Positions 8,701 through 15,915 of a DNA stretch of 18,456 nt are shown here, piece by piece. The notes under the pieces are model-generated. The model was not told the origin of the DNA. It searched no databases and saw only the letters and a program-made list of their open reading frames with translations. The stretch is from DASSKA01 sp963839365. GTDB taxonomy: Bacteria; Actinomycetota; Actinomycetes; Propionibacteriales; Nocardioidaceae. Numbering within the stretch: position 1 is the stretch's first letter; every line of letters begins with the position of its first letter. A program made the position numbers and the translations under genes. The stretch lies in the NCBI GenBank assembly GCA_963839365.1, contig CAWIUT010000006.1, forward strand, positions 1 to 18,456. Reading direction: 5' to 3'.

Positions 8701-9620
8701 TCCCGACCGGCTCCGACCAGGTCTTCGGGGACATCCGACGACGCGAGATCTTCGAGCGGCTGCGCGACCGCCCGCCGACCGGTCGCGGCTGGGGGGAGCG
8801 GATGGTGGTGGCCGCGCCGCAGCGGCGGCCGGTGCTCGCCAACGCCGGCCGGGTGGCGAGCAAGGGCCGGGTGCAGCTGCTGGCGCCGTTGTCCGGCACC
8901 GGGTCGCAGCTGGGGGAGGTGGTGGTCCTCGGCCCGCGGTCCAGGCTGCCGGGCGACGTCCCGTTCTGGTTGTGGGTGCACGGCGAAAAGATGCTCGCGG
9001 TCGAGAAGCGCGACGACGTGGACGTCGTCGGCACCCCCGCCCGCCGCTACCTGGTGCGGCGTCCCACCGGGGCCGAGCCGCTGTGGGGGGCACACCCGCG
9101 ACCGCACCCGACCGGGGCGGCGGTGACGCTGGCCCAGGACCGGGGGATCTATGTGCACACCAAGGCGATCATCGTCGACGACGTCTTCGTCGGCATCGGG
9201 TCGTGCAACACCAACCGGCGGGGCTTCTTCCACGACGGCGAGATCGCGGCGTTCGCGGTGCCGGAGCGGCTGAAGTCGGCCGCCGAGAACCCGGCGCGGG
9301 CGCTGCGGACCGCCTTGTGGGCCGAGCACCTGGGGATGCCGCCCGCGATGGGTCGGGCGCTGCTCGACGACCCGGTCGCCGCGGTCGACCTGTTCCGCCG
9401 GCCGACCCTGGCCGGCAACCGGATGAGCAGCTTCGCCGCGCTCGGGGTCACCCCGGAGCTGGGCTTCCCCGGCGAGTCGTCCACGCCGGCCAAGATGTTC
9501 GCGGCCTTCGGCCTGGTGCTCGCCGACGGCATGGTGCCCTACGTCTGGAACAGCTTGGTCGACCCGACCACGGGCACCGACCTCTCGCATGTCCCGGGCC
9601 CGGGGCTGGGGCCGGTCTGA
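2736..9620 (+). CDS. Giant FnIII-repeat protein with C-terminal phospholipase D-like domain
   Basis: A 2294-residue protein with no signal peptide, lipobox or clear membrane helix. Residues about 90-190 and 365-460 look like related beta-sandwich segments (alternating hydrophobic strands such as VRVVAEAAVCFVVAT and WSLVLDFAAPVTELVLDL). Fibronectin-III-like modules appear at about 500-655 (ending MHRYRVRAVDAIGRPG), from about 679 (IVLRWTWP) and at about 990-1060 (WLYRVRAVDRAGRVSAGSAV). About 1470-1525 resembles a carboxypeptidase-regulatory-like fold (RLLDHVGRPAASYRV). Residues about 1625-2200 are a PLD-superfamily domain: HFAGWAFNDFPL, first motif H1797-Q-K1799 with Arg1804 where Asp is expected, then GGIDLNRNRLD (1819 on) as in eukaryote-type PLDs, YIYIEDQYF (1955-1963), and a complete second motif H2141-T-K2143...D2148 followed by GSCNTNRRG. 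PLD enzymes hydrolyse or transfer phosphodiesters using one His from each motif, and both are kept. Substrate unknown. It overlaps the next gene by one base. Confidence 0.85.
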   Translation: MDAHGIPQVSQDATGIHLSWTGPGTWVHAPGGFTVQRRVAERLRAEECERFDAARIARLAALRELSLVFGVVTAHPLSRGGPDRGVVIGPGSPLAVLRIELDEERRMVRVVAEAAVCFVVATCEGRVVAVGPPQTDSAQHTLRAPRIDRVDIIVRGAKNLEVCVDSPDPEEASSWGNATTVVSGLTLPLREVRPDLATPADELAEARRRLLPGETLGEEEFGRLATVLRPVVAGGPELRPADLAVLLREEPDQDPDEVRGLDPLRMASAHPTWRRALGLGVLDDDPDLVPGETYEYRISATYPGDLRDPAYDFAAVPSGTLLPADFAIGDLRVRLPRPTVVRLAADPAAAGAVRLTRRGIVLDPARESFWLHPSLEEWSLVLDFAAPVTELVLDLGEGHDLVAASGPAAGLFDLTTPVPAGPRPRLVLPAPADQVRLRGVGFLHGLRVPSATSDKVDVSVVLAPITLADTPLPAAPRAARAVNLQQPVAAGPHPTAVVAARHDLGFRVSWRPALAFGLPGWVDQLDTAGPLEATTFEVERRREPDGPFTPVHDAENQTLGERGGGIRDLVLTPGSDLRDAFPDDAVRTSGADDELALTDSLAGSAAGGAALPEPGTMHRYRVRAVDAIGRPGTDWRETDAVRLEKHRPPPLPVGVETRVLVRDADDLTPDERTLLGSSGTAIVLRWTWPAEHRDQDPFATEFRVYVARPLDRVTGTLDSANSLGGGPPRTYRLLLTLDRPVTEDLAAGGHLDAGHPFLIRSHTAGTSIEMMVETRLQLRDGTVPRPVAGPIELAVPLNPDRTRPDAWDERVEVRAIGTATAYEAVLRDRLLVDEDTPVDALWVGVSAADDQEYVADQRAPAETRPGTESAVVPAQATARYAGRPTLEIPPPLEPVPQLRTPEPGTEPVHFPLDLLPHLPAAATSTGRVRVERVSAVVLASALAVTADDRVLALPVEPIEPGDPDVEIPLGNPDDQALLVAALRSGRTTEIPDRFLVHLAGRHPYRDRLFAPAREDPVPPGPVGETLPPAAERWLYRVRAVDRAGRVSAGSAVARVVVRVPSLLPGARAERMDRDPGDASGLVRVRVPADVTVTHVLVFHAPATGAGPIGGESVLRVPNQPGLLLTGGLLLRAPGGQLLAPSAVPLDGPEVSTDADGARRLSVTVPGDPGARTRVWLATLTADGACSVTTGPFTLDFPAPELPVPALSVTGPGPSFGWQWPPGSEPAASLLVAVERAVDEQRWSRVSPVLDPFSAGVTLSQPEGSSRYRLQGQRARRTGGPQRPGDGAVMAAFGAPFPAGAAVRGDADVTIVLPDPPRAPGAPIVRPGVARYAGATVTLLPLAASGGTFPLLAPVTGLVRRVELATPLPGVPVSTLLELAPLPFAPAAVLRLLPGLPTFVLAPVTTDPLPTDDELVARGMPLAEVTAAQIGLLFADRVALAPTAWVAAVVAALAAADPTEDASDWRRLEPLLATGRRLRLLDHVGRPAASYRVRVGAGELSTDAHGEVPLPAGPLDVAVLADGPGPPPSGQPLTGAVHALYDAVPVDPADDTASTRPGQPLTLPATAAHPHVQVLDAPAWFAARPPGLDPGLGHLHPDSRLEPLVDGLASFAPMLADLRAATAPGLGAHFAGWAFNDFPLDPADPDGSMLLELVEAMQAGDGVRFLMDKYLVLRDDAPTEVMQQAALVLLLAGVHGTLIISALKDLEIDDAGFVALVALHTFGVGALSLLDPAALVGGLLDRVDGSKKLFEDLQSRHPGIALRARHPARFEDLAVQVLNPMTGILEPPDFIAGTGSYHQKFQVVRRTPDARGNRVVGYLGGIDLNRNRLDTPGHHGRSYRPPDSRSATPSAAAFHDVHARLTGPAAADLALTFQRRWEFDITRQSDPPADQRAPVFPAPDPADVDEVPPQAARHLVQVCRTGFAPAAGGVPLPWSPQGEATIPEAILHAIEQAREYIYIEDQYFTPDDPYVSALLDASDREPRLRLVIVVPTGSDQVFGDIRRREIFERLRDRPPTGRGWGERMVVAAPQRRPVLANAGRVASKGRVQLLAPLSGTGSQLGEVVVLGPRSRLPGDVPFWLWVHGEKMLAVEKRDDVDVVGTPARRYLVRRPTGAEPLWGAHPRPHPTGAAVTLAQDRGIYVHTKAIIVDDVFVGIGSCNTNRRGFFHDGEIAAFAVPERLKSAAENPARALRTALWAEHLGMPPAMGRALLDDPVAAVDLFRRPTLAGNRMSSFAALGVTPELGFPGESSTPAKMFAAFGLVLADGMVPYVWNSLVDPTTGTDLSHVPGPGLGPV

Positions 9621-12600
9621 TGCCCCGGCTGACGCTCTTCGACCTGCTCGGTTCGGCCGACGTCCATGCCGCTGCGCGCCGCTGGCCCCGGTCGGCGTTC
9701 CTGCCCGGTCCCGGCGTGAGTGCCGGAGGTGAGGAGGCGTCCGACTACGAGCCGCTGCTGGCGTACCTCAACACGGTCCTGAGCTTCCACGCAGTCCGGC
9801 CCGGCGCCGCGGCCGCCCGGGTCGGGCTGCACGCCGAGGTCGTGATCGAGCCGCACCCCCAGCCCGAGCCGTTCGTGCTGCGGACCCTGCCCGACCTGGC
9901 GTTCACGCTGCAGCCGAACTCCGCCGCGTCACCGGCCCGGGTCTTCCTCACCCAGGCAGACACGGGCGTCGAGCTGGTCGTCGAGGCCCTGCCGGTCGAG
10001 ATCCTGCTGCCGCACGGGCTGATCGGGCCGCTGCGACCCGAGGCCGAGGAGCTGCAGGGCCCGCCGCTGGGGGACACCAGGATCGGCGCGCTGTTCGAGT
10101 CCGGCGTGCTGGACAGTCTCGAGGTGCGGCTCAGCGAGGTCGGACCGTCGGCGATCCGGGTGCACGTCCGGGTCCGGCTCACCGAGGAGCAGGAGGTGGT
10201 GCTCGAGCCCGCCGTACCGCTGTCCTTCGGACCGTGCCGGTTCAGCGGCCTGCCCTGCCGGGGGGTGCATGACCTCGGCCTGGTGCCGTACCCGACGCTG
10301 AGCGGGGACCACACCGAGCACGAGCAGGCCCTGGAGTGGGTGCGACACCTCCCGCACGGCGGGTTCGACGGCACCGGGCTGGTCACGGTCCGCACCCTCG
10401 ACCTCGACCACGACCGGGACCCGATCCGGCAGCTCCGGGAGCGGTTCGACAGCGACTCGGCCGCCGCGGGGCTGGAGTTCGTGCTGGAGGACCTCGCACT
10501 GCCCGTCTTCGCCTGGCTCAGCCCGGTGCCGACCCACGGCCGGTTCGGCCTGCGCCGCGCCGTGCTCCAGGGCGGCGACGAGATCGAGGCGTACGACCTG
10601 ACCCAGGCGCCCGTCGAGATCTCCCTCTCGGCCCTGGTCGACTGGCGGCTGCGGATCTTCCGGCTGCTCTTCGAGACCCCCGACACCGTGGTGGCCCGGA
10701 TGGCGGTGCTGTTCGGCACCGACGCCGCCGAGGACCACGCCCTGGTGATCGACGTCAGCGACGGCTGGCTGCTCCAGGGTGCCTGGCTGCCGCCGGAGCC
10801 GCTGGAGCTGCTGACCATCGCCAACGCGACCCTCAGCCTGATGACCGCCAAGGTGGGCATCCTGCTGCGCGACCTCCAGGACGCCCAGGGCGTCTCCGGG
10901 TGGGGCGAGCACCTGCGGGCCCTGGTCGACCTCGGCATCAAGCTCGGCGACGGGGCGGGCGCGACGTTCCAGGTCGTCGCGGGGGGCCCGGCGCCGGCGC
11001 CGGGCAGTGACCTCGGTCAGAAGGTGGTGCTCCGCGACCTCGGCTGGGACCTCGGCGAGGTGCGGGTGGTGCCGAGCCTGTGGTTCCCGGAGGGGTTGAA
11101 GCTGACCGCATTCGAGGTGGTGCAGCTGGAGGTCGAGGAGCTCGACTTCGTCAACGAGGACAACGGCGGTCGGTACGTCGCCTTCAGCGGCGGCATCTCG
11201 ATCTTCCCCGGCGCCGGGGACCCGGAGCGCAAGCCACGCCAGCTCGGCACGCCGGGCGTGCCGGCCGAGGGCAGCCCGGACGGCGGCGGGCTGCGGTTCC
11301 GGCGGCTGCGGCTGCGCACCGGCGGCAACCCCGAGGCGCCGCGGTGGCTGCTCGACGGGATCGGGCTGTTCCTGCGGGTCGGCCGGTTCGAGGTGAGCGG
11401 CAGCGGGTCGATCACCGACACCACCCGGGACGGGCACCGCTACCGGGAGTTCGCGCTGGCGATCCTGCTGGCCTTCCGCGCCATGGGGAAGGACTTCAGC
11501 ATCGGCGCGCAGCTGGTCTACGGCCGGGTGACCGGGCCCGTCGACGAGTTCACCTACTGGATGTTCGGCCTGCAGCTGGGCTACCTGCCCGTCACCAGCT
11601 TCGAGCTGCGGGGGGTGAGCGTCCTGGTCGCCGGCGGGATGGTGCCCGCGCTGCCCGCGCCCAGCGGCCGCCCGCAGGAGATGCGGCTGCTGGAGTGGTA
11701 CCGCGCGCACCAGTCCGCGGGCGCGGTCGAGGTGCGCTCCGACCGGAGTGCGGCGCGCGGCGGCTGGCAGATCTCGCGGGGTGCCCAGGCCGCCGGGGTG
11801 GGAGCCGACCTGGGGCTGGCCGCGACCAGGCAGGTCACCCTGCGGGTCTTCATCTTCTTCCACCGCAGCGACGCCGACACCGGCAGCTCGGCCGGGTTCC
11901 TGGTGGCGGCCGAGGTGTTCCTGCTCAAGGCCACCCAGCCGGTCGGTCTCGGCGCGATCGAGGTCGACCTGGAGCGCGACCGGTGGGCCGCCCTGGTCGC
12001 GGTCGACCTGGACTTCGCGCAGCTGCTCGACACCGACAGCGCGCTGGCCCGGGGGCTGGCCCGGCTCACCGGCACCATGTTCGCCGGCAACCAGCCAGGC
12101 CAGTTCGCCATCGGCCAGCTCGCCGACCAGGCCAGCTGGCTCACCCTCGCCTCCGACAAGACCCTGCTCGGGCTGCGGGGCCGCCTCTCGGTCGCGTTCT
12201 GCCTGCAGGTCTCCGCGCGGCCCGGCCCCCGCGGCGCGGGGTTGGCGGTCACCGCCGCCGCCTCGGGATCGATGGGGGTCGGCCGGGTCGAGGTGTACGC
12301 CTCGTTCGGCCTGCTGGTCGGGACGTGGGCAAACGAGGCCTCCTCCAGCGGAGTGGTCGTCTGGGCCGAGCTGGCGCTGCGGATCAAGGTGTTCTACGTG
12401 TTCTCCTTCGGCGCCTCGGTGAAGGGCGTCTTCGAGCAGCTGGGCCCGCAGGAGCCGAACTACCGACGGTTCAGCCTCGAGGTGCGGATCGAGACCCCGT
12501 GGTGGCTGCCCGACGTCACCTTCCGGGTGATCCGGGTCCGGGAGGTGCCGCAGCCGGAGCGGATGCCGGTGCTGTCGGCGCCGCTGTCCACCGCCGCCGC

Positions 12601-15600
12601 GCTGCAGCCCGGCGCCGGGACGGCGACGCCGGCGGCGGTCACCGCGCTCGGACCGGAGGGCGCGGTGCTGGCAATCGTCGACCTCCGGGCGCTGCCGTCG
12701 GCCCCGGTGCCGGACTCGGCGTGGGAGGAGCTGACGCCGGTCAGCGTGCGCTCCGTCATCGCGCTCGACCTCGCCGTCGCGGTCGACAACGACACCACGG
12801 TGGTGCCGACCACCCCGCCCGGCGCCGGCCGGCAGGCGGCCACCCCGCCCGCCTCGAACGACCTGACCTCGACGTACACGCTGGTCCGGGTCGGCATCCG
12901 CCGACGACCCCGCTACGGACCGCAGGCCGGCGTGTGGACAGACCTGCTGGCTCCCGAGGACACCGAGGTCGGGGGCCTGGCGGACCTCGGCGCCGGCCCG
13001 GACCTGATCGCCCGGTTCACCTCCGACGTGACGTTCCGGTGGGACGCGGACGTGCTTGTCGGAGGTGTCATCGACCCGCGGCGACTGCTGATCAACGCGG
13101 ACACGCCGTACACCTTCCTCACCGCCAACCCGGCGGCCGAGGAGGAGCTGCTGGCGAGAGATCCGTCGTTCCCGTGCTGCCCGGTGAAGCGGGAGATCCC
13201 GCGCCACACCCTCGACTTCACCGACGTGCCGCTCGGGAGGCGGTCCCCGGTCAGCAAGCGGTTCACCGAGTCCGCCAGCGTGCTGCGGTGGACGCTGCCG
13301 CGGTCGCCGGTGGTGGCGCCGGCCCTCGGCCCGCCGTCGGGCGAACCGGTCGCCCGGATGCTGCTGCGCCTCGGCGTCGACCTGACCGTCGCGGCCATCA
13401 CTCTCGACGAACCGGCCTTCGACATCGACCTCCGGGTCTTCTGGCGGCCCGTCGACCTGCCCGCGATCCCGACGCTGCTGGTGGTGGAGGCGATGCGGGG
13501 GCTCGAGGTGGTCGACCGGCAGGAGTTCCCGATGTTCGGCAGCCCGCCGCCCGGCGGCCTGATCCGGTGTCAGGACCTCGCCGGCTTGACGGCGGTGACC
13601 CTGCGGCACGTGACGCTCGCGGGGGCGAGCCCGGCCCCCTCGGCGACGGCGCCGGTGCGGACCACCTTCCTCGAGCTGCGCGGCGCCAGCTACCGGACCG
13701 TCCGTGAGGCCCGGGCGGTGCTGGCCGCGCTCGCGCGGTGCCAGGCCGGGGGCGGCCAGGCCGGGGGAGGAGCGCTGGCATGGCTGCCGAACCACGACTA
13801 CGAGATCACGATGGCGGTGCGGGAGGTCGTCGACCACCAGGGGAGCGCTCAGGAGGCCGTGGTCGAGCAGCGGGCCGGGTTCCGGACCCGCGGGCTGCCC
13901 GGTCTCAACGCCGTCGAGACGGTCGGCGAGGAGCTCGAACCGCTGGTGGAGTCGGTCTACCCCGGGGTGCACGGGCTGCTGTACCGGTCGGAGCCGCTGG
14001 TGGTGGCCTTCGACGAGCGGTTCAGCTCGCTGGTGCCACTGGACCTGCCGTCTGCGCCGGACGCCCCGGCCGAGCGGGCCCAGCTGCTGGAGTACGCGCT
14101 GGCGGTGGAGCAGGCCGACGGGGTCCGGCTCTCGGTGACCGCGGCCGACTGGGTGGTGGCGCACCGCGTCGCGCCCCCGCGGCCGCGCCGGCCGTGGGTG
14201 GCCGACGCCTCCCTGGTCCGGGCGGAGGTACGCCGGGCCGACTCGACCGACCCGCTGGTGCAGCGGCTCGAGCGCCTGGAACGGCTCTCCCCGGCCTGCG
14301 ACCGCCCGGACGTGCAGCTGCGTTCCTCCCAGGTGCTCCGGCACGCGCCGGTGGACCTCACCGCGGACCCGGGCGACCCGGACGCGCTGTGGCCGCCGCG
14401 CATCTCGTTGCGGGTCGCGGTGCGCAATCGCGGCGGCCCCCACGTCGGCCGGGCGCCGTTCGAGGACGGCGACGAGACGGCGCTCGCCGTCGCCGACGAG
14501 GACCTCACCTCGGCGACCCCGTGGACCGTCCGAGACGGGGCCCTGGGGGTGTCCGGACGGCCGGCGGTGGGGCGGCGGCACTACGCGGTGCTCGGGGAGA
14601 GCGGCGGTGCCTGGGACCACGTGACGATCCGGGCGAGTGTCGCTCCGGCCGGTGGCCTCGCGGGGGTGGCGGTGGCGGTGGGCGGCCTGCCCCGGGTGGA
14701 CCGGGCGCTGCTGGCGCTGGTCGACGAGGCCGGCGGCCGCCTGGTGGTGCAGACCCGTCGGGCGGGGGTGACGACCGAGGTCGGCTCCGAGGCGCTGCCG
14801 CCCAGCGCGGCGTCCTACCCGCTGGAGGTCACGGCATTCGACGACGTGGTCCGGGCCCGGGTCGGGGACGTGCACCTGGACGTCGAGCGCGGCGACCTGC
14901 GCGGCGGTCGGGTGGCGGTCGTGGTGGACGGGGCCGGAGAGGTGGCCGAGCTGCACGTCGACGCGGTGGACGCGCACGCCAGCTGGGCCGAGACCTCGCG
15001 GTACGCGACGTTCCAGGAGCACGTGGCGAGCTGGGACGGCGTGACCCGCTCGGTGCCGGGGGACCTCACCGCCGTGCCGGGTCTGCTGGCCGCCACCGGT
15101 CCGGCCGTGGCCGACGTGATGGCGGCGCCGGGCGACGGTCAGCTGCGCCAGCGGCTCTTCGACGCCTGGGTCTCGGGGCTGGTGCTGCCGCTGGCCACCG
15201 AGGTGGACCGGCTGCGGATCTCCGACGTCGAGGCGGAGCCGACCAGCGGGGCGCAGGTGCTGCTGCTGGAGTCCCCCGAGCCGCTGCCGCTGAGCCGCGA
15301 CGTCTCGCTGCGGATGACCCACGAGGTGACCGGTCCGGTGGCGCCGCCGCCGCGCGGGGTCGGTCCCGGCCTGGTCGCCTTCGCGGCCGGACTGTCGTTC
15401 CGCCGGGTCCGGGGCGGGGGCCTGGTGCGGGGCGGGGTGGCCGACGAGGTGCTCTCCACGGTCGAGGATGCGGTGCGGCTGGTGCACAGCGTGCGGGTCC
15501 AGCGGCCGCTGCCGCGCACCGAGTTCCACGTGTACGACGTCGGCGTCACCCGCGGCCCCCGGGGCGCCGTGCTGGAGGGCCGGCTCGTCGAGGTGCTCAC

Positions 15601-15901
15601 CAGACCGCCGTTCCGCGGCCCCCGGCCGGTGCGGATGCCGGTGGACCACGTCGCGCTGTTCGACCGGCGCGGCGAGGTCATCGTCAACGTGATCCCGCTG
15701 TCGTCGCGTCGCACCGAGACGGTGTCGCTCACGGTGCTCACCAACGCTGCCGAGGACCGGGCGCTGCTGGTGGCGCCGACTCCGCTGGCGCCGGACACCT
15801 ACACCCTGCACCTCGACCTGGACCGGGCCCGCTACCGCGCCGCCCTGGCGGACGCCGAGTCCCGCTACCGCGCCTCCGCCCAGCTGACCCTCGACCTCTG
15901 A
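9620..15901 (+). CDS. Giant beta-rich protein of unknown function, partner of the PLD-like protein
   Basis: A 2093-residue protein I cannot assign to a family. The start is ATG 9620, which overlaps the previous stop as TGATG. There is no good ribosome site of its own, so translation is probably coupled. The N-terminal 280 residues are mixed beta. About 515-985 is a long run of amphipathic strands and turns (RYVAFSGGISIFPGAG, then FSIGAQLVYGRVTG, RWAALVAVDLDFAQLL, ending WWLPDVTFRVIRVREV). About 1385-1425 looks like the end of an FnIII-type module (NHDYEITMAVREVVDHQGS ... AGFRTRGLPG). About 1632-1783 resembles a laminin-G/concanavalin jelly roll (WTVRDGALGVSG, WDHVTIRASVAP, LEVTAFDDVVRARVGDV). 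The rest is beta-rich and ends in AQLTLDL. No signal peptide, transmembrane segment or catalytic motif was recognised. Likely a structural, carrier or binding partner of the upstream protein; that role is inference from gene coupling only. Confidence 0.8.
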   Translation: MPRLTLFDLLGSADVHAAARRWPRSAFLPGPGVSAGGEEASDYEPLLAYLNTVLSFHAVRPGAAAARVGLHAEVVIEPHPQPEPFVLRTLPDLAFTLQPNSAASPARVFLTQADTGVELVVEALPVEILLPHGLIGPLRPEAEELQGPPLGDTRIGALFESGVLDSLEVRLSEVGPSAIRVHVRVRLTEEQEVVLEPAVPLSFGPCRFSGLPCRGVHDLGLVPYPTLSGDHTEHEQALEWVRHLPHGGFDGTGLVTVRTLDLDHDRDPIRQLRERFDSDSAAAGLEFVLEDLALPVFAWLSPVPTHGRFGLRRAVLQGGDEIEAYDLTQAPVEISLSALVDWRLRIFRLLFETPDTVVARMAVLFGTDAAEDHALVIDVSDGWLLQGAWLPPEPLELLTIANATLSLMTAKVGILLRDLQDAQGVSGWGEHLRALVDLGIKLGDGAGATFQVVAGGPAPAPGSDLGQKVVLRDLGWDLGEVRVVPSLWFPEGLKLTAFEVVQLEVEELDFVNEDNGGRYVAFSGGISIFPGAGDPERKPRQLGTPGVPAEGSPDGGGLRFRRLRLRTGGNPEAPRWLLDGIGLFLRVGRFEVSGSGSITDTTRDGHRYREFALAILLAFRAMGKDFSIGAQLVYGRVTGPVDEFTYWMFGLQLGYLPVTSFELRGVSVLVAGGMVPALPAPSGRPQEMRLLEWYRAHQSAGAVEVRSDRSAARGGWQISRGAQAAGVGADLGLAATRQVTLRVFIFFHRSDADTGSSAGFLVAAEVFLLKATQPVGLGAIEVDLERDRWAALVAVDLDFAQLLDTDSALARGLARLTGTMFAGNQPGQFAIGQLADQASWLTLASDKTLLGLRGRLSVAFCLQVSARPGPRGAGLAVTAAASGSMGVGRVEVYASFGLLVGTWANEASSSGVVVWAELALRIKVFYVFSFGASVKGVFEQLGPQEPNYRRFSLEVRIETPWWLPDVTFRVIRVREVPQPERMPVLSAPLSTAAALQPGAGTATPAAVTALGPEGAVLAIVDLRALPSAPVPDSAWEELTPVSVRSVIALDLAVAVDNDTTVVPTTPPGAGRQAATPPASNDLTSTYTLVRVGIRRRPRYGPQAGVWTDLLAPEDTEVGGLADLGAGPDLIARFTSDVTFRWDADVLVGGVIDPRRLLINADTPYTFLTANPAAEEELLARDPSFPCCPVKREIPRHTLDFTDVPLGRRSPVSKRFTESASVLRWTLPRSPVVAPALGPPSGEPVARMLLRLGVDLTVAAITLDEPAFDIDLRVFWRPVDLPAIPTLLVVEAMRGLEVVDRQEFPMFGSPPPGGLIRCQDLAGLTAVTLRHVTLAGASPAPSATAPVRTTFLELRGASYRTVREARAVLAALARCQAGGGQAGGGALAWLPNHDYEITMAVREVVDHQGSAQEAVVEQRAGFRTRGLPGLNAVETVGEELEPLVESVYPGVHGLLYRSEPLVVAFDERFSSLVPLDLPSAPDAPAERAQLLEYALAVEQADGVRLSVTAADWVVAHRVAPPRPRRPWVADASLVRAEVRRADSTDPLVQRLERLERLSPACDRPDVQLRSSQVLRHAPVDLTADPGDPDALWPPRISLRVAVRNRGGPHVGRAPFEDGDETALAVADEDLTSATPWTVRDGALGVSGRPAVGRRHYAVLGESGGAWDHVTIRASVAPAGGLAGVAVAVGGLPRVDRALLALVDEAGGRLVVQTRRAGVTTEVGSEALPPSAASYPLEVTAFDDVVRARVGDVHLDVERGDLRGGRVAVVVDGAGEVAELHVDAVDAHASWAETSRYATFQEHVASWDGVTRSVPGDLTAVPGLLAATGPAVADVMAAPGDGQLRQRLFDAWVSGLVLPLATEVDRLRISDVEAEPTSGAQVLLLESPEPLPLSRDVSLRMTHEVTGPVAPPPRGVGPGLVAFAAGLSFRRVRGGGLVRGGVADEVLSTVEDAVRLVHSVRVQRPLPRTEFHVYDVGVTRGPRGAVLEGRLVEVLTRPPFRGPRPVRMPVDHVALFDRRGEVIVNVIPLSSRRTETVSLTVLTNAAEDRALLVAPTPLAPDTYTLHLDLDRARYRAALADAESRYRASAQLTLDL
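13746..13772 (+). repeat. Short in-frame Gly-rich repeat within the second giant gene
   Basis: A near-perfect repeat of GGCCGGGGG-type units encodes QAGGGQAGGG (about residues 1375-1386), just before the FnIII-like segment NHDYEITM. It probably forms a flexible linker between domains. Repeat number could vary between strains by slippage, but the unit is short and only two copies are present. Confidence 0.4.
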
Positions 15902-15915
15902 TCAGGGCTCACATG
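15902..15915. other. 14-bp gap between convergent genes
   Basis: The giant pair ends at 15901 and the sulfatase frame ends at 15916 on the other strand. The gap is too short to hold a terminator hairpin, so transcripts from the two sides probably overlap into the neighbouring gene. Confidence 0.6.

Noticed and set aside
2589..9590. A 2333-codon open frame antisense to the first giant gene
   Set aside because: Its product is Arg/Gly/Pro/His-rich with no domain pattern. Such antisense frames arise from strong G/C bias at third codon positions; the plus-strand frame has clear PLD and FnIII motifs.
7628..9619. Extension of the second giant gene upstream to 7628
   Set aside because: This stretch lies over the PLD-coding region in another frame and gives Arg/Gly/Ala-rich sequence. 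ATG 9620, overlapping the previous stop, begins normal protein sequence (MPRLTLFDLLGSADV).
9929..15811. A 1960-codon open frame antisense to the second giant gene
   Set aside because: Same third-position effect; composition is low-complexity His/Gln/Arg/Asp with no recognisable motif.
2736..15901. Giant pair as part of a phage-tail-like contractile injection system
   Set aside because: No sheath, tube, baseplate, spike or AAA+ ATPase gene is visible in the window; the beta modules alone are not enough.
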